A stretch of 56,872 nucleotides of DNA from Prolixibacteraceae bacterium (GCA_018648265.1 JABGRN010000025.1:1-56872), one strand, 5' to 3'; shown: positions 17,888 to 28,678, counted from the stretch's first letter. Notes: generated by a model not told the origin, from the letters alone. Translations and numbers: made by a program.

Positions 17888-20800
17888 TTATCTGTTAATT
17901 ATTATTTTCTTTATTTCTGAAAATTGGTCGTTTTCTACTTTAATTAAATGAATTCCATTCATCAGTGAATTCAGGTTGACTTTGCAATTTATTAATCTCT
18001 GATTTGTACTAATTTGTTTAATTAATTTCCCATTTATTGAATAAATATAAATAGTTGAAGGAGGGAGCAAAACATTTACCGGTTGGATGGTTATTTCAGA
18101 TTGTGCCGGATTTGGGTAAACAAAAATATTGGAAGGTTGATTTGAAAAATTTGTATTTTTTGTAAGTATTTCAGGAATAAAACTAGCTATAAAAATATCG
18201 TCGGATGTACTGTTTCCATCGAAATTGACAAATGTTTTGTCATTAAAGCTTATTTGTTCTTCAAAAATCCCTGCAAGTACAATATGATTTTGAGGAGTTA
18301 AAATTATTTTTTCAGTTTCAATATCAGGCGATTCTATTTCTCCGTGCCATAAATATTCTAAGTTTTTATCAAGTTTTACCACTGCAACTTTTTCATCCGG
18401 AACATTTTCCCAATTGTAAATACTATCAGAGTTTGTTGTAAAAGCACAATAGTAGTTATTTTCGTTATCAAAAGTAATATCATACAAACGATCCCAGCTT
18501 TCGCCCCCAAAATTTTTAATATCCAAAATTTCACCGCTGCTTGTAAGTTTGGCAATAAAACCATCTCCTGATTCAATGTTTGGTATTTCTTCATTTTCAA
18601 GAAATGAATTTTCATTGACGGTACCATAAAAGATTAAGTTATCTTCATTGTCGATGGCTATCTTGCATTCATCTATTCCAGGGCTTGAAAGCACTTTAAA
18701 CCACAAGATTGCGCCATTTTTATCAATTTTTAAAATAACGTTTTTATCATTGTCATCAATACTTAATACATTGCGGTTTATGTTTAGCTCTTGTTCGTAT
18801 TCTATATTTATATAGTAGTTTTTTTCTGAATCCACAGTCATTGACAAAACTTCCTCTATTTCCCCCCCAAACTGATATACAGAATCGAATAATATTATAT
18901 TATCCTTTAATTGCGCCAAAACAAGTTGCTCGTTAGAAGATAAATCATATTCTTTTTCGCCTATTTGGAAATTATGTTTTGCGCTGCCTGCAAGAAAAAT
19001 TTCACTATCAGAAGTAATGTATGATTTTACATCGTCCAAATCATCAACAATATATTTTTGAATGTTATTCAATTCACCATTAGGATTTACTTCAACGGTA
19101 ACAATATTGTCCTTATTCGATTCATTTAATACCTGACCATTTATGCTTGTATTTGAATTCAAATTCATCAATAAAATTGTTTTGTTATTTAAATTAAAAA
19201 AAGAACAGTCGTTTACAAAAGCATTGTCATCACCGTTCTCAAAAAAATGCGTCCATTCTAATTCACCATTTGGGCTAAACATCGATAAAAACCTGTAATT
19301 ATTTTCTCTAACGTTGGCTAATATTTCATTATTTGCTGTTACCGAAGTCGAATTGAAATGGCCAACTAAATAAACATTTCCATCTAAATCTACGCCTATA
19401 TCCTGAATGTTATCATTTCCCCTGCTTCCAAATACATTAAGCCACTCTTGATTATAATTGCTTATTGGGCCACTGCCACCTCCACCACCGGTATCCTCTT
19501 CTATCAATTCAACTTTTTCCCCTTCAACAACCAGGTCAGGATTATTATCGGCATCGGTATCAATTTGCAACACACCCGAATTATCTGGATTTACTTCAAG
19601 CGAGCATTTTGCCCCTTCCATCCCAAAAGCACAATATTTATAAAATGTAAATGAACCTCCTTCAAATACAACTACAAGTGTAGAATCATTTGCCGTAAAA
19701 TTGAGCTGTATGGTTTCATTTTTTTCAAAAGAACATCCATAAGTATTGTCTGATTGAGAAAACATCAGGTCGGAAATATTGCCAAGGTTTTCCTCGTCAA
19801 ACTCCAGGGCAGGTTGTCCATTTAATTCCGATTTCGCATCTGAAACATTATAAACCAAAACAGCTTTGCCGGTTTTTAATAATTCGTGTGTAAATTGTGC
19901 CATTTTTAAAGAAAGTAAAAGGTCGTTATGCTCGTAAAATTTAGTAAAACTCAATTCGTTTTCTTCGTTACTGTTATAAAGCAGGGCGCTTTTTTCTTTC
20001 GACTTAGGTATTTTTTTTAATAAAAAATTATATTCTTTTTGGAAATTATCAAAGTCAGAAACGTCCTCTTTTATTTGACTAGCTTTAAGAATTAGTTTTT
20101 TTTCACTATCGGTAAAACTGCCCCCCTTTTCTAAGTCTTCAGCATATTTTGCTATTACCTTTTTCCCAACGGAAGATACGGCAGATAATGCAGCACCAAG
20201 ATTGTCTCCTTTGTACCATTTACATATCACATCGAATATGTCGAGAATATCGGCTAAGTATCCTACTTGTGCAGCTTCCCAAAACTTTTTTGTTGCTTCT
20301 ATAATTTGATGTTGTTCGTAAGTTGTTGCCCCCCATGCACATAAAAAGGGTTCAATGTATTCCGACAAATAACTAACATTAAAACCTACCATTGAGTTGG
20401 TAACTTTAATTGCAACTTCACCTGAACTTGCAGGATTTCCAACGTCAGCGATAGCAGCTTTTACTACATAAATTCTTGGCCCATTTGTTTTGGGGACAAT
20501 TGCGGGAAACATGTGTGATGATCCAACATCTTCCCAGGGTGGTTCTAATGCGTATAAAATATTTGGAGGTAGTTTGTCTGGAGGGTTGTTCAATCTGTCA
20601 AAACCGCATAAACCGTTAAAAGTTAAATCAGTTTCTGAAGCACCCAAATTTTCGGGTTGGTTTTTCCAATCGATAGAAAAATGCACCCCCAGTTCTTTTT
20701 TACCCCAAAATTCCTGAGCAAGGGCGGCATAAGTTTTTATATCAAGTCCCGGATAAAATTCAGATTCAATACCAACCACTAAAGCAATTTTTTTGTTTGG

Positions 20801-22195
20801 TGTAATTATCCCGCCTGTCGTTTCGTATTTTTGTATTCCTTTTACATTTAATCCAAGTCCACATTTTATTTCCAATAATCCACTTTTCCCTGTTTTGTCT
20901 TCAACAACTTTTATTTTCTGGATAACAGGTTCTATTGATGGCGCCCCACTTTTAAAGGAGTAAAACACTGTAGCAATCCCTTCTATATTTGTTTCAACTT
21001 TAATTTCATTTCCAGTTTCAGAACCTTCTTCATTTGACAATTCGCCATAATCATTGCCCTCAATTTTAAAAGTAAATTTTTCATTCTGTATTGGATTTCC
21101 TTCGGAATCTTCTGCCGATGCAAATAATTGTGCAGGGAAAGTACTAGTTGCAGGAATTATAGCAGTCTTTGAAGTTAATGAGGGGTGATCTGGATGTTTG
21201 GGTTCCGCCCAGATGTTTTTAAATCCTTCTTTGTCGAAACTAAGACTAAGGTCAGCTGTTTCGGGGTATCCGAATATTCTAACCAAAAATTTTACACCAC
21301 CCCATTCACCAACCGTTGATGCTGCTGGAGTTTTATATGTTACCGTCGCAATGCCCTTTTCTCCTTTAAATACTGATCCCATGCCTGAAAAATATCCCCA
21401 TGGGACTTTATTCATTTCCTCAACTTTGCCTTCAAAAACCCCATCAATAAGGTTCCCCTCTGTATCTCTGATTTCAATAGTTAATACAATTTCAGTAGAA
21501 AAAGGTATTACTTCTAAATCGCATTTTAAAAAAACATTAGCACTTTCCTGAGCAACAAAAGGAACCTGATCAAATTGGACAAAAGGTAAGAAATCTGCAT
21601 ACATTGGTTCAAAAGTATATAAAGGACTTTCCGGGACAACAGTCAAATTACTTGAATAAACATGTTCAAAAAAAACCCAACTTGGACCACTATTCTCAAC
21701 AATTGTAGGAGCTGTAAGTGAGTCAGAGTAATTTATAAGTTTTGCACTAAATCCAATATGATTCTCTAACCCCCCCCCATCATCTGTACTAATTGGGCAA
21801 GAAATATATCCTTTTTCCCTTTCACAATATACCTGATCGGTAACCAGAACTGAATCTTTAAGGTATTGAACATACCCGCTAAAACTTAGTTTATCGTCTG
21901 CTAATGTTATTGAGAAAGTTGCTTCAGTATCCGGCACACCAAATTGAGTACTTGTTTTAGTGTGTTTGCCTGTAATTGTATTCCCTGTAATGCTGTATTC
22001 AGTAAATTTAAATGCTGAATTTGTGCTTAACGGAGATATTGAAAATACATCATCGTGTAACTTAATAACAATATGCGGATAGAGCCCGTGAAAATTTCCA
22101 TAGTATTCCCCTGCAAAACTAAAGTTATAATTCTGGGAGCTTGCAATCTGAAACAAACACATTAAACTGATAAAAATGGAAATTAATTTTTTCAT
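17888..22195 (-). CDS. Giant secreted protein with T9SS sorting domain (paralogue 1)
   Basis: A 1435-residue secreted protein. The signal peptide is residues 1-20. An N-terminal beta-rich domain occupies about 22-130. A region of invasin/Big-1-like immunoglobulin folds spans about 190-450, with repeated TVTYKTPAA / ATVFYSFKSG strands. A mixed helical domain lies at about 450-790. A Gly-rich linker (about residue 930) precedes a C-terminal half of repeated propeller-like units such as DLDGNVYLVGHF and DSEKNYYINIEY. The last 80 residues are a type IX secretion sorting domain (VYPNPAQSEITIQ ... NGIHLIKVEN). It should be displayed or released at the cell surface. A G9 tract falls at about residues 139-141. 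No enzyme function is recognised. Confidence 0.9.
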   Translation of the reverse strand: MKKLISIFISLMCLFQIASSQNYNFSFAGEYYGNFHGLYPHIVIKLHDDVFSISPLSTNSAFKFTEYSITGNTITGKHTKTSTQFGVPDTEATFSITLADDKLSFSGYVQYLKDSVLVTDQVYCEREKGYISCPISTDDGGGLENHIGFSAKLINYSDSLTAPTIVENSGPSWVFFEHVYSSNLTVVPESPLYTFEPMYADFLPFVQFDQVPFVAQESANVFLKCDLEVIPFSTEIVLTIEIRDTEGNLIDGVFEGKVEEMNKVPWGYFSGMGSVFKGEKGIATVTYKTPAASTVGEWGGVKFLVRIFGYPETADLSLSFDKEGFKNIWAEPKHPDHPSLTSKTAIIPATSTFPAQLFASAEDSEGNPIQNEKFTFKIEGNDYGELSNEEGSETGNEIKVETNIEGIATVFYSFKSGAPSIEPVIQKIKVVEDKTGKSGLLEIKCGLGLNVKGIQKYETTGGIITPNKKIALVVGIESEFYPGLDIKTYAALAQEFWGKKELGVHFSIDWKNQPENLGASETDLTFNGLCGFDRLNNPPDKLPPNILYALEPPWEDVGSSHMFPAIVPKTNGPRIYVVKAAIADVGNPASSGEVAIKVTNSMVGFNVSYLSEYIEPFLCAWGATTYEQHQIIEATKKFWEAAQVGYLADILDIFDVICKWYKGDNLGAALSAVSSVGKKVIAKYAEDLEKGGSFTDSEKKLILKASQIKEDVSDFDNFQKEYNFLLKKIPKSKEKSALLYNSNEENELSFTKFYEHNDLLLSLKMAQFTHELLKTGKAVLVYNVSDAKSELNGQPALEFDEENLGNISDLMFSQSDNTYGCSFEKNETIQLNFTANDSTLVVVFEGGSFTFYKYCAFGMEGAKCSLEVNPDNSGVLQIDTDADNNPDLVVEGEKVELIEEDTGGGGGSGPISNYNQEWLNVFGSRGNDNIQDIGVDLDGNVYLVGHFNSTSVTANNEILANVRENNYRFLSMFSPNGELEWTHFFENGDDNAFVNDCSFFNLNNKTILLMNLNSNTSINGQVLNESNKDNIVTVEVNPNGELNNIQKYIVDDLDDVKSYITSDSEIFLAGSAKHNFQIGEKEYDLSSNEQLVLAQLKDNIILFDSVYQFGGEIEEVLSMTVDSEKNYYINIEYEQELNINRNVLSIDDNDKNVILKIDKNGAILWFKVLSSPGIDECKIAIDNEDNLIFYGTVNENSFLENEEIPNIESGDGFIAKLTSSGEILDIKNFGGESWDRLYDITFDNENNYYCAFTTNSDSIYNWENVPDEKVAVVKLDKNLEYLWHGEIESPDIETEKIILTPQNHIVLAGIFEEQISFNDKTFVNFDGNSTSDDIFIASFIPEILTKNTNFSNQPSNIFVYPNPAQSEITIQPVNVLLPPSTIYIYSINGKLIKQISTNQRLINCKVNLNSLMNGIHLIKVENDQFSEIKKIIINR

Positions 22196-22378
22196 GGCTT
22201 GTTTTTTCTTACAATTTAAGGAATATTAAGAATTATCCCTATTCAATATATTTTATGTTCTTACAATCTCGTTAGTTATAATTTATTGAGCATAAGAATT
22301 ATTGCCTGCCATTTTTGACACGTACGAAAATATTTTTGCTTTTCTGATTGGAAGTGGAGACTCCTTTTAACGAATAAA
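22196..22378 (-). promoter_or_regulatory. Upstream region of paralogue 1, duplicated
   Basis: This gap resembles the region upstream of paralogue 2 almost along its full length: a segment near the start codon (GGAATATT, AATTATCCCTATTCAATA), a middle AT-rich part, and a 41-base stretch at 22313-22353 that is identical to 26831-26871. The two giant genes therefore carry the same control region, and the duplication unit included it. No TAnnTTTG box is obvious on the minus strand. Confidence 0.75.
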
Positions 22379-25300
22379 TTATCTGTTTACAATAACCTTC
22401 TTGACAATAGAATGTTTTTCATTTTCAATTTTAACCAGGTGTAACCCATTTGGAATATCGCTCATGTCGATTCTGTATCTATATAATTCCGAATTGGTTA
22501 ACAGCTTTTTTTCCAGCTTACCATTTATATTGAAAATTGAAATTTTTGAACCCTTTAAAATTCCTGAATTTATTTGAATAAAAATTTCGTTTTTTGTTGG
22601 ATTAGGGAAAACTACCAATCCTGGCTCATCAACTTTTTCTAAAGTATTTTGGGTCATTAATTCTGGGACAAAGCTGGTAATAAAAAAATTGTAGTCATGG
22701 TCAAACATGATTTCACTATCGTAAATAATATTTTCAAAAGAAATGGTTTCCCTGAATTCTCCAGCCATAACGATTTTGTTTGGATTAATTACGACAATTT
22801 TTTGGGTCGATATTGAACGTGAATCAAGTTCGCCGTGCCAAACATAATTTAAGTTTTCGTCTAATTTTGCAAGAGCGAGTTTGTTATACTCAAAAATCTG
22901 ATTCCATCCATAAATACTATCAGATTTTGAGTTTATAGCAAAATAGTAATTGTTAGAATCGTCAATCTTAAAATCGAGTAAATATTCATTATTGTGACTT
23001 CCAAAACTATTAATATTGATAATCTCTCCGGAAGGTCCCAATTTTATAACATACGCATCATCGTCTCCGATTGAAGGAATTGGTAAGCCATTAAAAGTTG
23101 AGTTTTCTTCTGTTATTCCACATAGTACAAGGTTGTTTTCTGAATCGGATTGCATAATGCAAGGGTTTTTCTCTGAACCTATAAATTCCTTGCTCCATTC
23201 TATGGTTCCGTTGGGGGTTATTTTTACAATTGCCTTTTTTCGTTCGTTGTCAGAATAATATTGGGTCTGATCTATGGTAATATCGCTTTCAAATTCAACA
23301 CAGAAATAAGAATTTTTCTCCCGGTCAACCATTGTCGATATTTCTGTTTCGATATTATTTCCAAAATCGTAAACCGTATCAAAAACAATTGCGTCGTTTT
23401 TGATGTGAATAATTGCCAGATAAAAATTGTTATCTAATTCGTATGTTTTTTCCCCAACTTGTAAATCCCCTAAAGTACTTCCTGTTAAAATTAATTCTTC
23501 GTTTGCTATTGCTGCACACCGAAAATCGCTTAGGGAAACAATATTGTAACTTTTTATTTTTGAAAGGTTTCCTGAAACATTTACCTCGGCAGAAACTATT
23601 TTGAATTGTGAATTCTCGCTGATAATTTGTCCGTTAAACTCCGCAGAAGTTCTGGCTTCACCTATAAAACAAACTTTTCCGTTCATTTTATAAAGTTGAA
23701 AGTTTTCTATCCTTACGTAACTGTAATAACCTGATTCGGGGATTTTAAAGGGATGGATCCATTGCAATTCTCCTTCGGAATTGAACATGGCCAGGAAGGG
23801 GAAACGATTTTTATCTTCGCCCCAATTTAATACGGTTTGGTTAACACCAAAAGGGGGATCGTCAAATTGTCCTAATAAATAAATATTTCCTTCATCGTCA
23901 GTTTCCATATCCCATATTTTTTTTGATGAACCTGAACTCCCCAAAACATTTAGCCACTCTTGCCGTGCGTGATAGGTTGAGCCACCTCCACCAGTATTTC
24001 CTCCTGTATTGGTTTCATTATCAATAATTTTTTTCTCAGCCGATAATGTTTCATCGGGAGAATTATCGCCGTTTGTATCGATTTGCAACACACCCGAATT
24101 TTCCGGGTTTACCTCAAGTGAACAGTTTGCCCCTTCGTAATTGTAGGCAGGATATTGATAATAGGTAAATGTACCACCTTCAAAAACCACGACCAAGGTA
24201 GAGTCGAGTGCTGTAAATTCCAGTTGTACGATTTCATCTTTTTCAAAAGCACAAGCGTAAGTATTTTCCGATTGGGCAAACATTAAATACGAAAGGTTTG
24301 AATAGTCTTCATCGTTAAATTCAACTGCAGCTTGTCCGTTTAAACTTGAGTTAGCATTTGAAACATTAAATACGATTGCTACCTTTTTGTCAAGTAACAA
24401 ATTATGCGAAAATGCGCCCATTGATGGAGAAAGCAAGAGTTCGATGTTTTCAAAATAATCTCTAACTATTATTTCTTCTATTTCATTATGGTCAGATTTA
24501 AGAGTACTTTTTGTAGGATCGGGAATTTCTTTATTTAATAATTCGGCTTGTTTTACCCAACCATCAAAACCACCTGCAAATTCATTTAAAAACTTACTTG
24601 CGGCAATGGTCTTTATTTCACTTTCAATATAACTCCCTCCATTTCCCAGATCATCAATATAGTGTTGCACTATTTTTTGTCCTACAATTTTTATCAAGGC
24701 AAGTGCGGCCTCAGTATCTTCTCCTTTATAATATTTGCACAGAAAATCAAAAACATCAAGAATAGTTCCTAATTCTACAACTTTGTCGTATTGTGCAATA
24801 CTCCAAAGTTTTTTTGCTAACTCTATCATGTAGTGTTGGTAAATGGTAGTAGCACCAAAGGCACATAGAAACGATTCTATATTGTCAGATAAATTGTCGA
24901 CTTTAAAACCAAAAAATTTATTTGGGATTTTAAGCGGGATGTGTACAATTTGATCATTTTCAACATCCATTAAACTGGCTTTTAATTCGTAAAGCCTTGT
25001 TCCTTTTGTTTTTGGGATAACTGCCGGAAGGCTATGTGAAGCGCCCACATAATCAGATGGATCTTCAATGGCATAAAGTATGTTTTTGGGACCATCGGGT
25101 TTAGGGTTTACAAAACGATCGAAACTACATGCCCCTAAATATATTTCGTCTCTTTCTTCAAAATCAATATTGTCCGGTACATTTGTCCATCGTGTGGCTA
25201 ATTTAACCCCAAGTTTTTTGCCATCCCAGTTTTTTTCGGCTAATGCAGCATATGATTTTAAATCCATATCCGGATAAAATTCCGATTCGACTCCAATTAC

Positions 25301-26716
25301 CAATCCAATTTTCTTATCAGGTGAAATTATTCCACCACTCGATTCGTATTCGTTTACACCTGTTAAGGTTAAACCAAGACCACATTTTATTTCCAATAAT
25401 CCGCTTTTTTCTGTTTTGTCTTCAACAACTTTTATTTTCTGGATAACAGGTTCTATTGACGGCGTCCCACTTTTAAAGGAGTAAAACACTGTGGCAATCC
25501 CTTCGTTATTTGTTTCAACTTTAATTTCATTTCCAGTATCAGAACCATCTTCATTTGACAATTCACCATAATCATTCCCCTCAATATTAAAAGTGAATTT
25601 TTCATTTGGTATTGGATTTCCCTCGGTATCTTCTGCCAATGCAAATAATTGTGCAGGGAAAGTACTTGATGCAGGAATTATTGCAGTCTTTGAAGAAAAT
25701 GAGGGGTGATCTGGATGTTTAGGTTCGGCCCAGATATTATCAATTGCTTTGTCTGTCAGAGTTATACTTTTTTCTCCAAATTCATTAGCAAATCCACGAA
25801 TTGTAGCTTTAAACTTAAGGAACTTCCAATTGCCTACATTTTCTGCTGAAGGAGTTTTGTATTTTACTTTTGCTATCCCATTCTCTGCACTGAAAGTATT
25901 GGAGCCTATAAAATAACCGGATGGCACTTTATTTGTTTCTAAAATAATACCCTGGAAGTAACCACTTGTTAGATTGTCATCCAAATCTCTTACTTCGATC
26001 GTTATATCTATTTCAGTTGAATAAGGAACAGTTTCGTAATCACATTTCAGAATTATTTTTGCGTTATGATGAACAATAAATTCATAATTTTTACCCATTC
26101 CTAAATCCTTGAATGGAAGAATATCTAAATACATTGGTTCAAAAATATAAAGAGGACTTTCAGGAATAATTGTTAAATTACTTGAATAAATATCATTGAA
26201 TAAAAAAAAACAAGATTCAAGCTCCTTTTTTAAAATTGGAATTGCATCTAATTCATCGCTGTAGTTAATTAGAGATACGTTTACATCGGAAACACAAACA
26301 TTGCCTTCAAAATCTCGTTTAAATTTTCCTGCCAAATTGGATTTATATCTAGTCCCGCTAAAATTTATTGTGATTGTTTCGTCGTCAGAATTAATGAAGT
26401 CGTAAAAACCGGTGAATCCTAATTTGTCATTGTTTAAAGTAATAGAAAATTTTCCGTTCTTATTATATTCTTCACCATCCTCATCTTCATACAGATAATC
26501 ACCATTTATATTGTTTCCAGATATACTAAAATTCTTTAGTTTCCAACGTGAACTTTCATCAGTACTAACCTTGAAAATTTGATCATGATATTCCACAATA
26601 ATACAAGGGCCATTATCTGATGGGAAATAACCTGACCAATTAAAATCGTAATTCTGTGCATTAATGTTTATAAGAAAGCAAAACAATAATATAAGTGTCG
26701 TGGTTAGTTTTTTCAT
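22379..26716 (-). CDS. Giant secreted protein with T9SS sorting domain (paralogue 2)
   Basis: The start at 26716 gives a normal signal peptide (MKKLTTTLILLFCFLININA) and 1445 residues. Six more residues are possible from 26734. Domain order matches its downstream neighbour: N-terminal beta domain, Ig-like region with the near-identical stretch around PKHPDHPS and KTAIIPASSTFPAQLFA, helical middle, Gly-rich linker, propeller-like half, T9SS tail (VFPNPTKNEIFIQ ... NGLHLVKIEN). The Ig-like core (about 350-460) is the most conserved part, while the N-terminal domain has diverged most. That pattern suggests old tandem duplication with selection on the centre. It is read toward its paralogue across a 183-base gap. 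Confidence 0.9.
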   Translation of the reverse strand: MKKLTTTLILLFCFLININAQNYDFNWSGYFPSDNGPCIIVEYHDQIFKVSTDESSRWKLKNFSISGNNINGDYLYEDEDGEEYNKNGKFSITLNNDKLGFTGFYDFINSDDETITINFSGTRYKSNLAGKFKRDFEGNVCVSDVNVSLINYSDELDAIPILKKELESCFFLFNDIYSSNLTIIPESPLYIFEPMYLDILPFKDLGMGKNYEFIVHHNAKIILKCDYETVPYSTEIDITIEVRDLDDNLTSGYFQGIILETNKVPSGYFIGSNTFSAENGIAKVKYKTPSAENVGNWKFLKFKATIRGFANEFGEKSITLTDKAIDNIWAEPKHPDHPSFSSKTAIIPASSTFPAQLFALAEDTEGNPIPNEKFTFNIEGNDYGELSNEDGSDTGNEIKVETNNEGIATVFYSFKSGTPSIEPVIQKIKVVEDKTEKSGLLEIKCGLGLTLTGVNEYESSGGIISPDKKIGLVIGVESEFYPDMDLKSYAALAEKNWDGKKLGVKLATRWTNVPDNIDFEERDEIYLGACSFDRFVNPKPDGPKNILYAIEDPSDYVGASHSLPAVIPKTKGTRLYELKASLMDVENDQIVHIPLKIPNKFFGFKVDNLSDNIESFLCAFGATTIYQHYMIELAKKLWSIAQYDKVVELGTILDVFDFLCKYYKGEDTEAALALIKIVGQKIVQHYIDDLGNGGSYIESEIKTIAASKFLNEFAGGFDGWVKQAELLNKEIPDPTKSTLKSDHNEIEEIIVRDYFENIELLLSPSMGAFSHNLLLDKKVAIVFNVSNANSSLNGQAAVEFNDEDYSNLSYLMFAQSENTYACAFEKDEIVQLEFTALDSTLVVVFEGGTFTYYQYPAYNYEGANCSLEVNPENSGVLQIDTNGDNSPDETLSAEKKIIDNETNTGGNTGGGGSTYHARQEWLNVLGSSGSSKKIWDMETDDEGNIYLLGQFDDPPFGVNQTVLNWGEDKNRFPFLAMFNSEGELQWIHPFKIPESGYYSYVRIENFQLYKMNGKVCFIGEARTSAEFNGQIISENSQFKIVSAEVNVSGNLSKIKSYNIVSLSDFRCAAIANEELILTGSTLGDLQVGEKTYELDNNFYLAIIHIKNDAIVFDTVYDFGNNIETEISTMVDREKNSYFCVEFESDITIDQTQYYSDNERKKAIVKITPNGTIEWSKEFIGSEKNPCIMQSDSENNLVLCGITEENSTFNGLPIPSIGDDDAYVIKLGPSGEIININSFGSHNNEYLLDFKIDDSNNYYFAINSKSDSIYGWNQIFEYNKLALAKLDENLNYVWHGELDSRSISTQKIVVINPNKIVMAGEFRETISFENIIYDSEIMFDHDYNFFITSFVPELMTQNTLEKVDEPGLVVFPNPTKNEIFIQINSGILKGSKISIFNINGKLEKKLLTNSELYRYRIDMSDIPNGLHLVKIENEKHSIVKKVIVNR

Positions 26717-26926
26717 AATTTTGTTTTTATGCAATTTAAGGAATATTGAGAATTATCCCTATTCAATATTTTATGTTTTTTTAATTTCTTAAGTTATAAT
26801 TTATTGAGTATCGGAATTATTACTTTCCTGTTTTGACACGTACGAAAATATTTTTGCTTTTCTGATTGGAAATGGAGATAAAATAACAGAACTTTAAACA
26901 GCAATTAACTAATTAAAACTTGTTCC
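26717..26926. promoter_or_regulatory. Divergent control region of paralogue 2 and GH29 gene
   Basis: This 210-base gap separates the minus-strand giant gene from the plus-strand fucosidase, so it must hold both promoters. The left two-thirds is homologous to the gap upstream of paralogue 1, with a 41-base identical block at 26831-26871 that contains ACACGTACG. The last 50 bases before the fucosidase start are not shared. A bound regulator could act on both genes; that is inference. Confidence 0.6.
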
Positions 26927-28678
26927 ATGAAAAAAATGATTTTTACTTTGGGAGTTTTATTCCTGATTTTTTCCTGCACTCCAAAACAACAAGAACCTGA
27001 AAAAGACGAAGCTACGATTAAACAAGACCAACGAATGGAATGGTGGCGCGATGCACGTTTCGGAATGTTTATTCATTGGGGTTTGTATGCCGAACCTGCC
27101 GGAGAATGGAATGGCAAACAAGTTCCCGGAATTAGTGAGTGGATTATGGCACGGGCGCCAATTTCGGTAAAAGATTACGAGAAGATTGCGGAAAATTTTA
27201 ATCCTGTAAAATATGATGCTGAAGCCTGGGTGAAACTGGCGAAACAAGCCGGAATGAAATACATTGTAATTACCTCGAAACACCACGATGGTTTTGCAAT
27301 GTTTCATTCGAAAGCTAGTAAATACAATATTGTTGATGCTACGCCTTTTGATCGGGACCCGTTAAAAGAACTGGCAGATGCCTGTGAAAAAAATGGAATC
27401 AGACTTGGATTTTATTACTCGCAGGCACAAGACTGGCACGAGCCGGGAGGTACTTATTTTAATATTGAACAGGGTGAACCACATTGGGATCCGGATTTGG
27501 TGCGCGAACCACTAATGAATTACATCAACGAAAAAGCTGTTCCGCAGGTAAAAGAAATTTTAGAAAATTATAATGGATTGGATATTTTATGGTGGGATAC
27601 TCCGCGTGGAATGACAGAAGAAGCTGCGCAGGTTTTGCAGGATGTTGCCGATGAATATCCTGATATGTTAACAAACAATCGTTTGTACCGTCCATGGCCG
27701 GGAGATTTTACAACACCCGAGCAACATGTTCCGCCAACCGGGCTCGATTACGATTGGGAAGTTTGTATGACCATGAATACCAGTTGGGGTTACAAATGGT
27801 ACGACGAAAACTGGAAATCGTCGGAAAGTTTAATTCAAATGTTGGTTGATATTGCAAGTAAAGGGGGAAATCTTTTGCTGAATGTTGGTCCAACTGCCGA
27901 AGGTCTAATTCCCGATTCGAGTGTGGTTCGGCTAAAACAAATTGGCCTTTGGATGCAACAGAATGGAGAATCTATTTATGGGACAAATGCCAGCCCGTTT
28001 TTTAAATTGCCCTGGGGACGTTGCACCACAAAAGAAATGGGAGCAGGAACTTTGTTGTATCTCCATGTTTTCGATTGGCCAAAAAATGGGGTACTTCGTG
28101 TTCCCGGATTAAAAACCCGAATCAAAGATGTGTTTTTACTTTCCAATCCGAATCAGAAATTTGCCTGGAAATTTGAAGATGACGATTTACTAATTCATGC
28201 TCCATCGGTAATTTTCGATCCGGTAAACACAGTTGTAGTTTTAAAAACCAAAGGGAATTTAGAAGTAATCAGTAATATGCCGGCATTAAAAGAGGGTAGT
28301 ATTTTGTTGCCTTCAGATTTTGCTGATATTCATAATCCGGGTTACGGAACTCATGCACGTTTGGTTGGTTCAGAGAAAAAATCGGTTATAACAAATTGGG
28401 TTGATGGGCGAGTTCGTTTAGAGTGGATGTTTAATGCTACTGAACCCGGAAAATATAAAGTCGAAGCACTCATCAAAGCAGATGAAACTTGTAAACTGAA
28501 TGTTAAAATCGGTGATGAAAACCTTGAATCTGATATTGAAACTACCAACGATAAATTTGAAATTGTTACTCTTGGTGAAATTGAAATTACTGAAACCGGT
28601 AATCAGACTATTTCTTTAAATCCTGTTCGCGAAAACTGGAGTGCGATTGAATTAATGTATGTTGAATTGGTGAAATAA
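26927..28678 (+). CDS. GH29 alpha-L-fucosidase lipoprotein
   Basis: A 583-residue exo-enzyme with a lipoprotein signal (FLIFSC). The GH29 catalytic domain covers about residues 30-360: WWRDARFGMFIHWGLY, SKHHDGFAMFHSK, and LDILWWDTP, where the Asp at about 225 is the expected nucleophile. A C-terminal beta-sandwich module follows (about 370-583), ending with a carbohydrate-binding-like IEITETGNQTISL stretch. The enzyme removes terminal alpha-L-fucose by retention. It begins the plus-strand pair with the GH28 gene, 70 bases upstream of it. Confidence 0.95.
   Translation: MKKMIFTLGVLFLIFSCTPKQQEPEKDEATIKQDQRMEWWRDARFGMFIHWGLYAEPAGEWNGKQVPGISEWIMARAPISVKDYEKIAENFNPVKYDAEAWVKLAKQAGMKYIVITSKHHDGFAMFHSKASKYNIVDATPFDRDPLKELADACEKNGIRLGFYYSQAQDWHEPGGTYFNIEQGEPHWDPDLVREPLMNYINEKAVPQVKEILENYNGLDILWWDTPRGMTEEAAQVLQDVADEYPDMLTNNRLYRPWPGDFTTPEQHVPPTGLDYDWEVCMTMNTSWGYKWYDENWKSSESLIQMLVDIASKGGNLLLNVGPTAEGLIPDSSVVRLKQIGLWMQQNGESIYGTNASPFFKLPWGRCTTKEMGAGTLLYLHVFDWPKNGVLRVPGLKTRIKDVFLLSNPNQKFAWKFEDDDLLIHAPSVIFDPVNTVVVLKTKGNLEVISNMPALKEGSILLPSDFADIHNPGYGTHARLVGSEKKSVITNWVDGRVRLEWMFNATEPGKYKVEALIKADETCKLNVKIGDENLESDIETTNDKFEIVTLGEIEITETGNQTISLNPVRENWSAIELMYVELVK

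Noticed and set aside
18864-18871. Seven-C run in giant gene 1 as a second switch
   Set aside because: Runs of six or seven are short for efficient slippage; only the nine-base run is reported.
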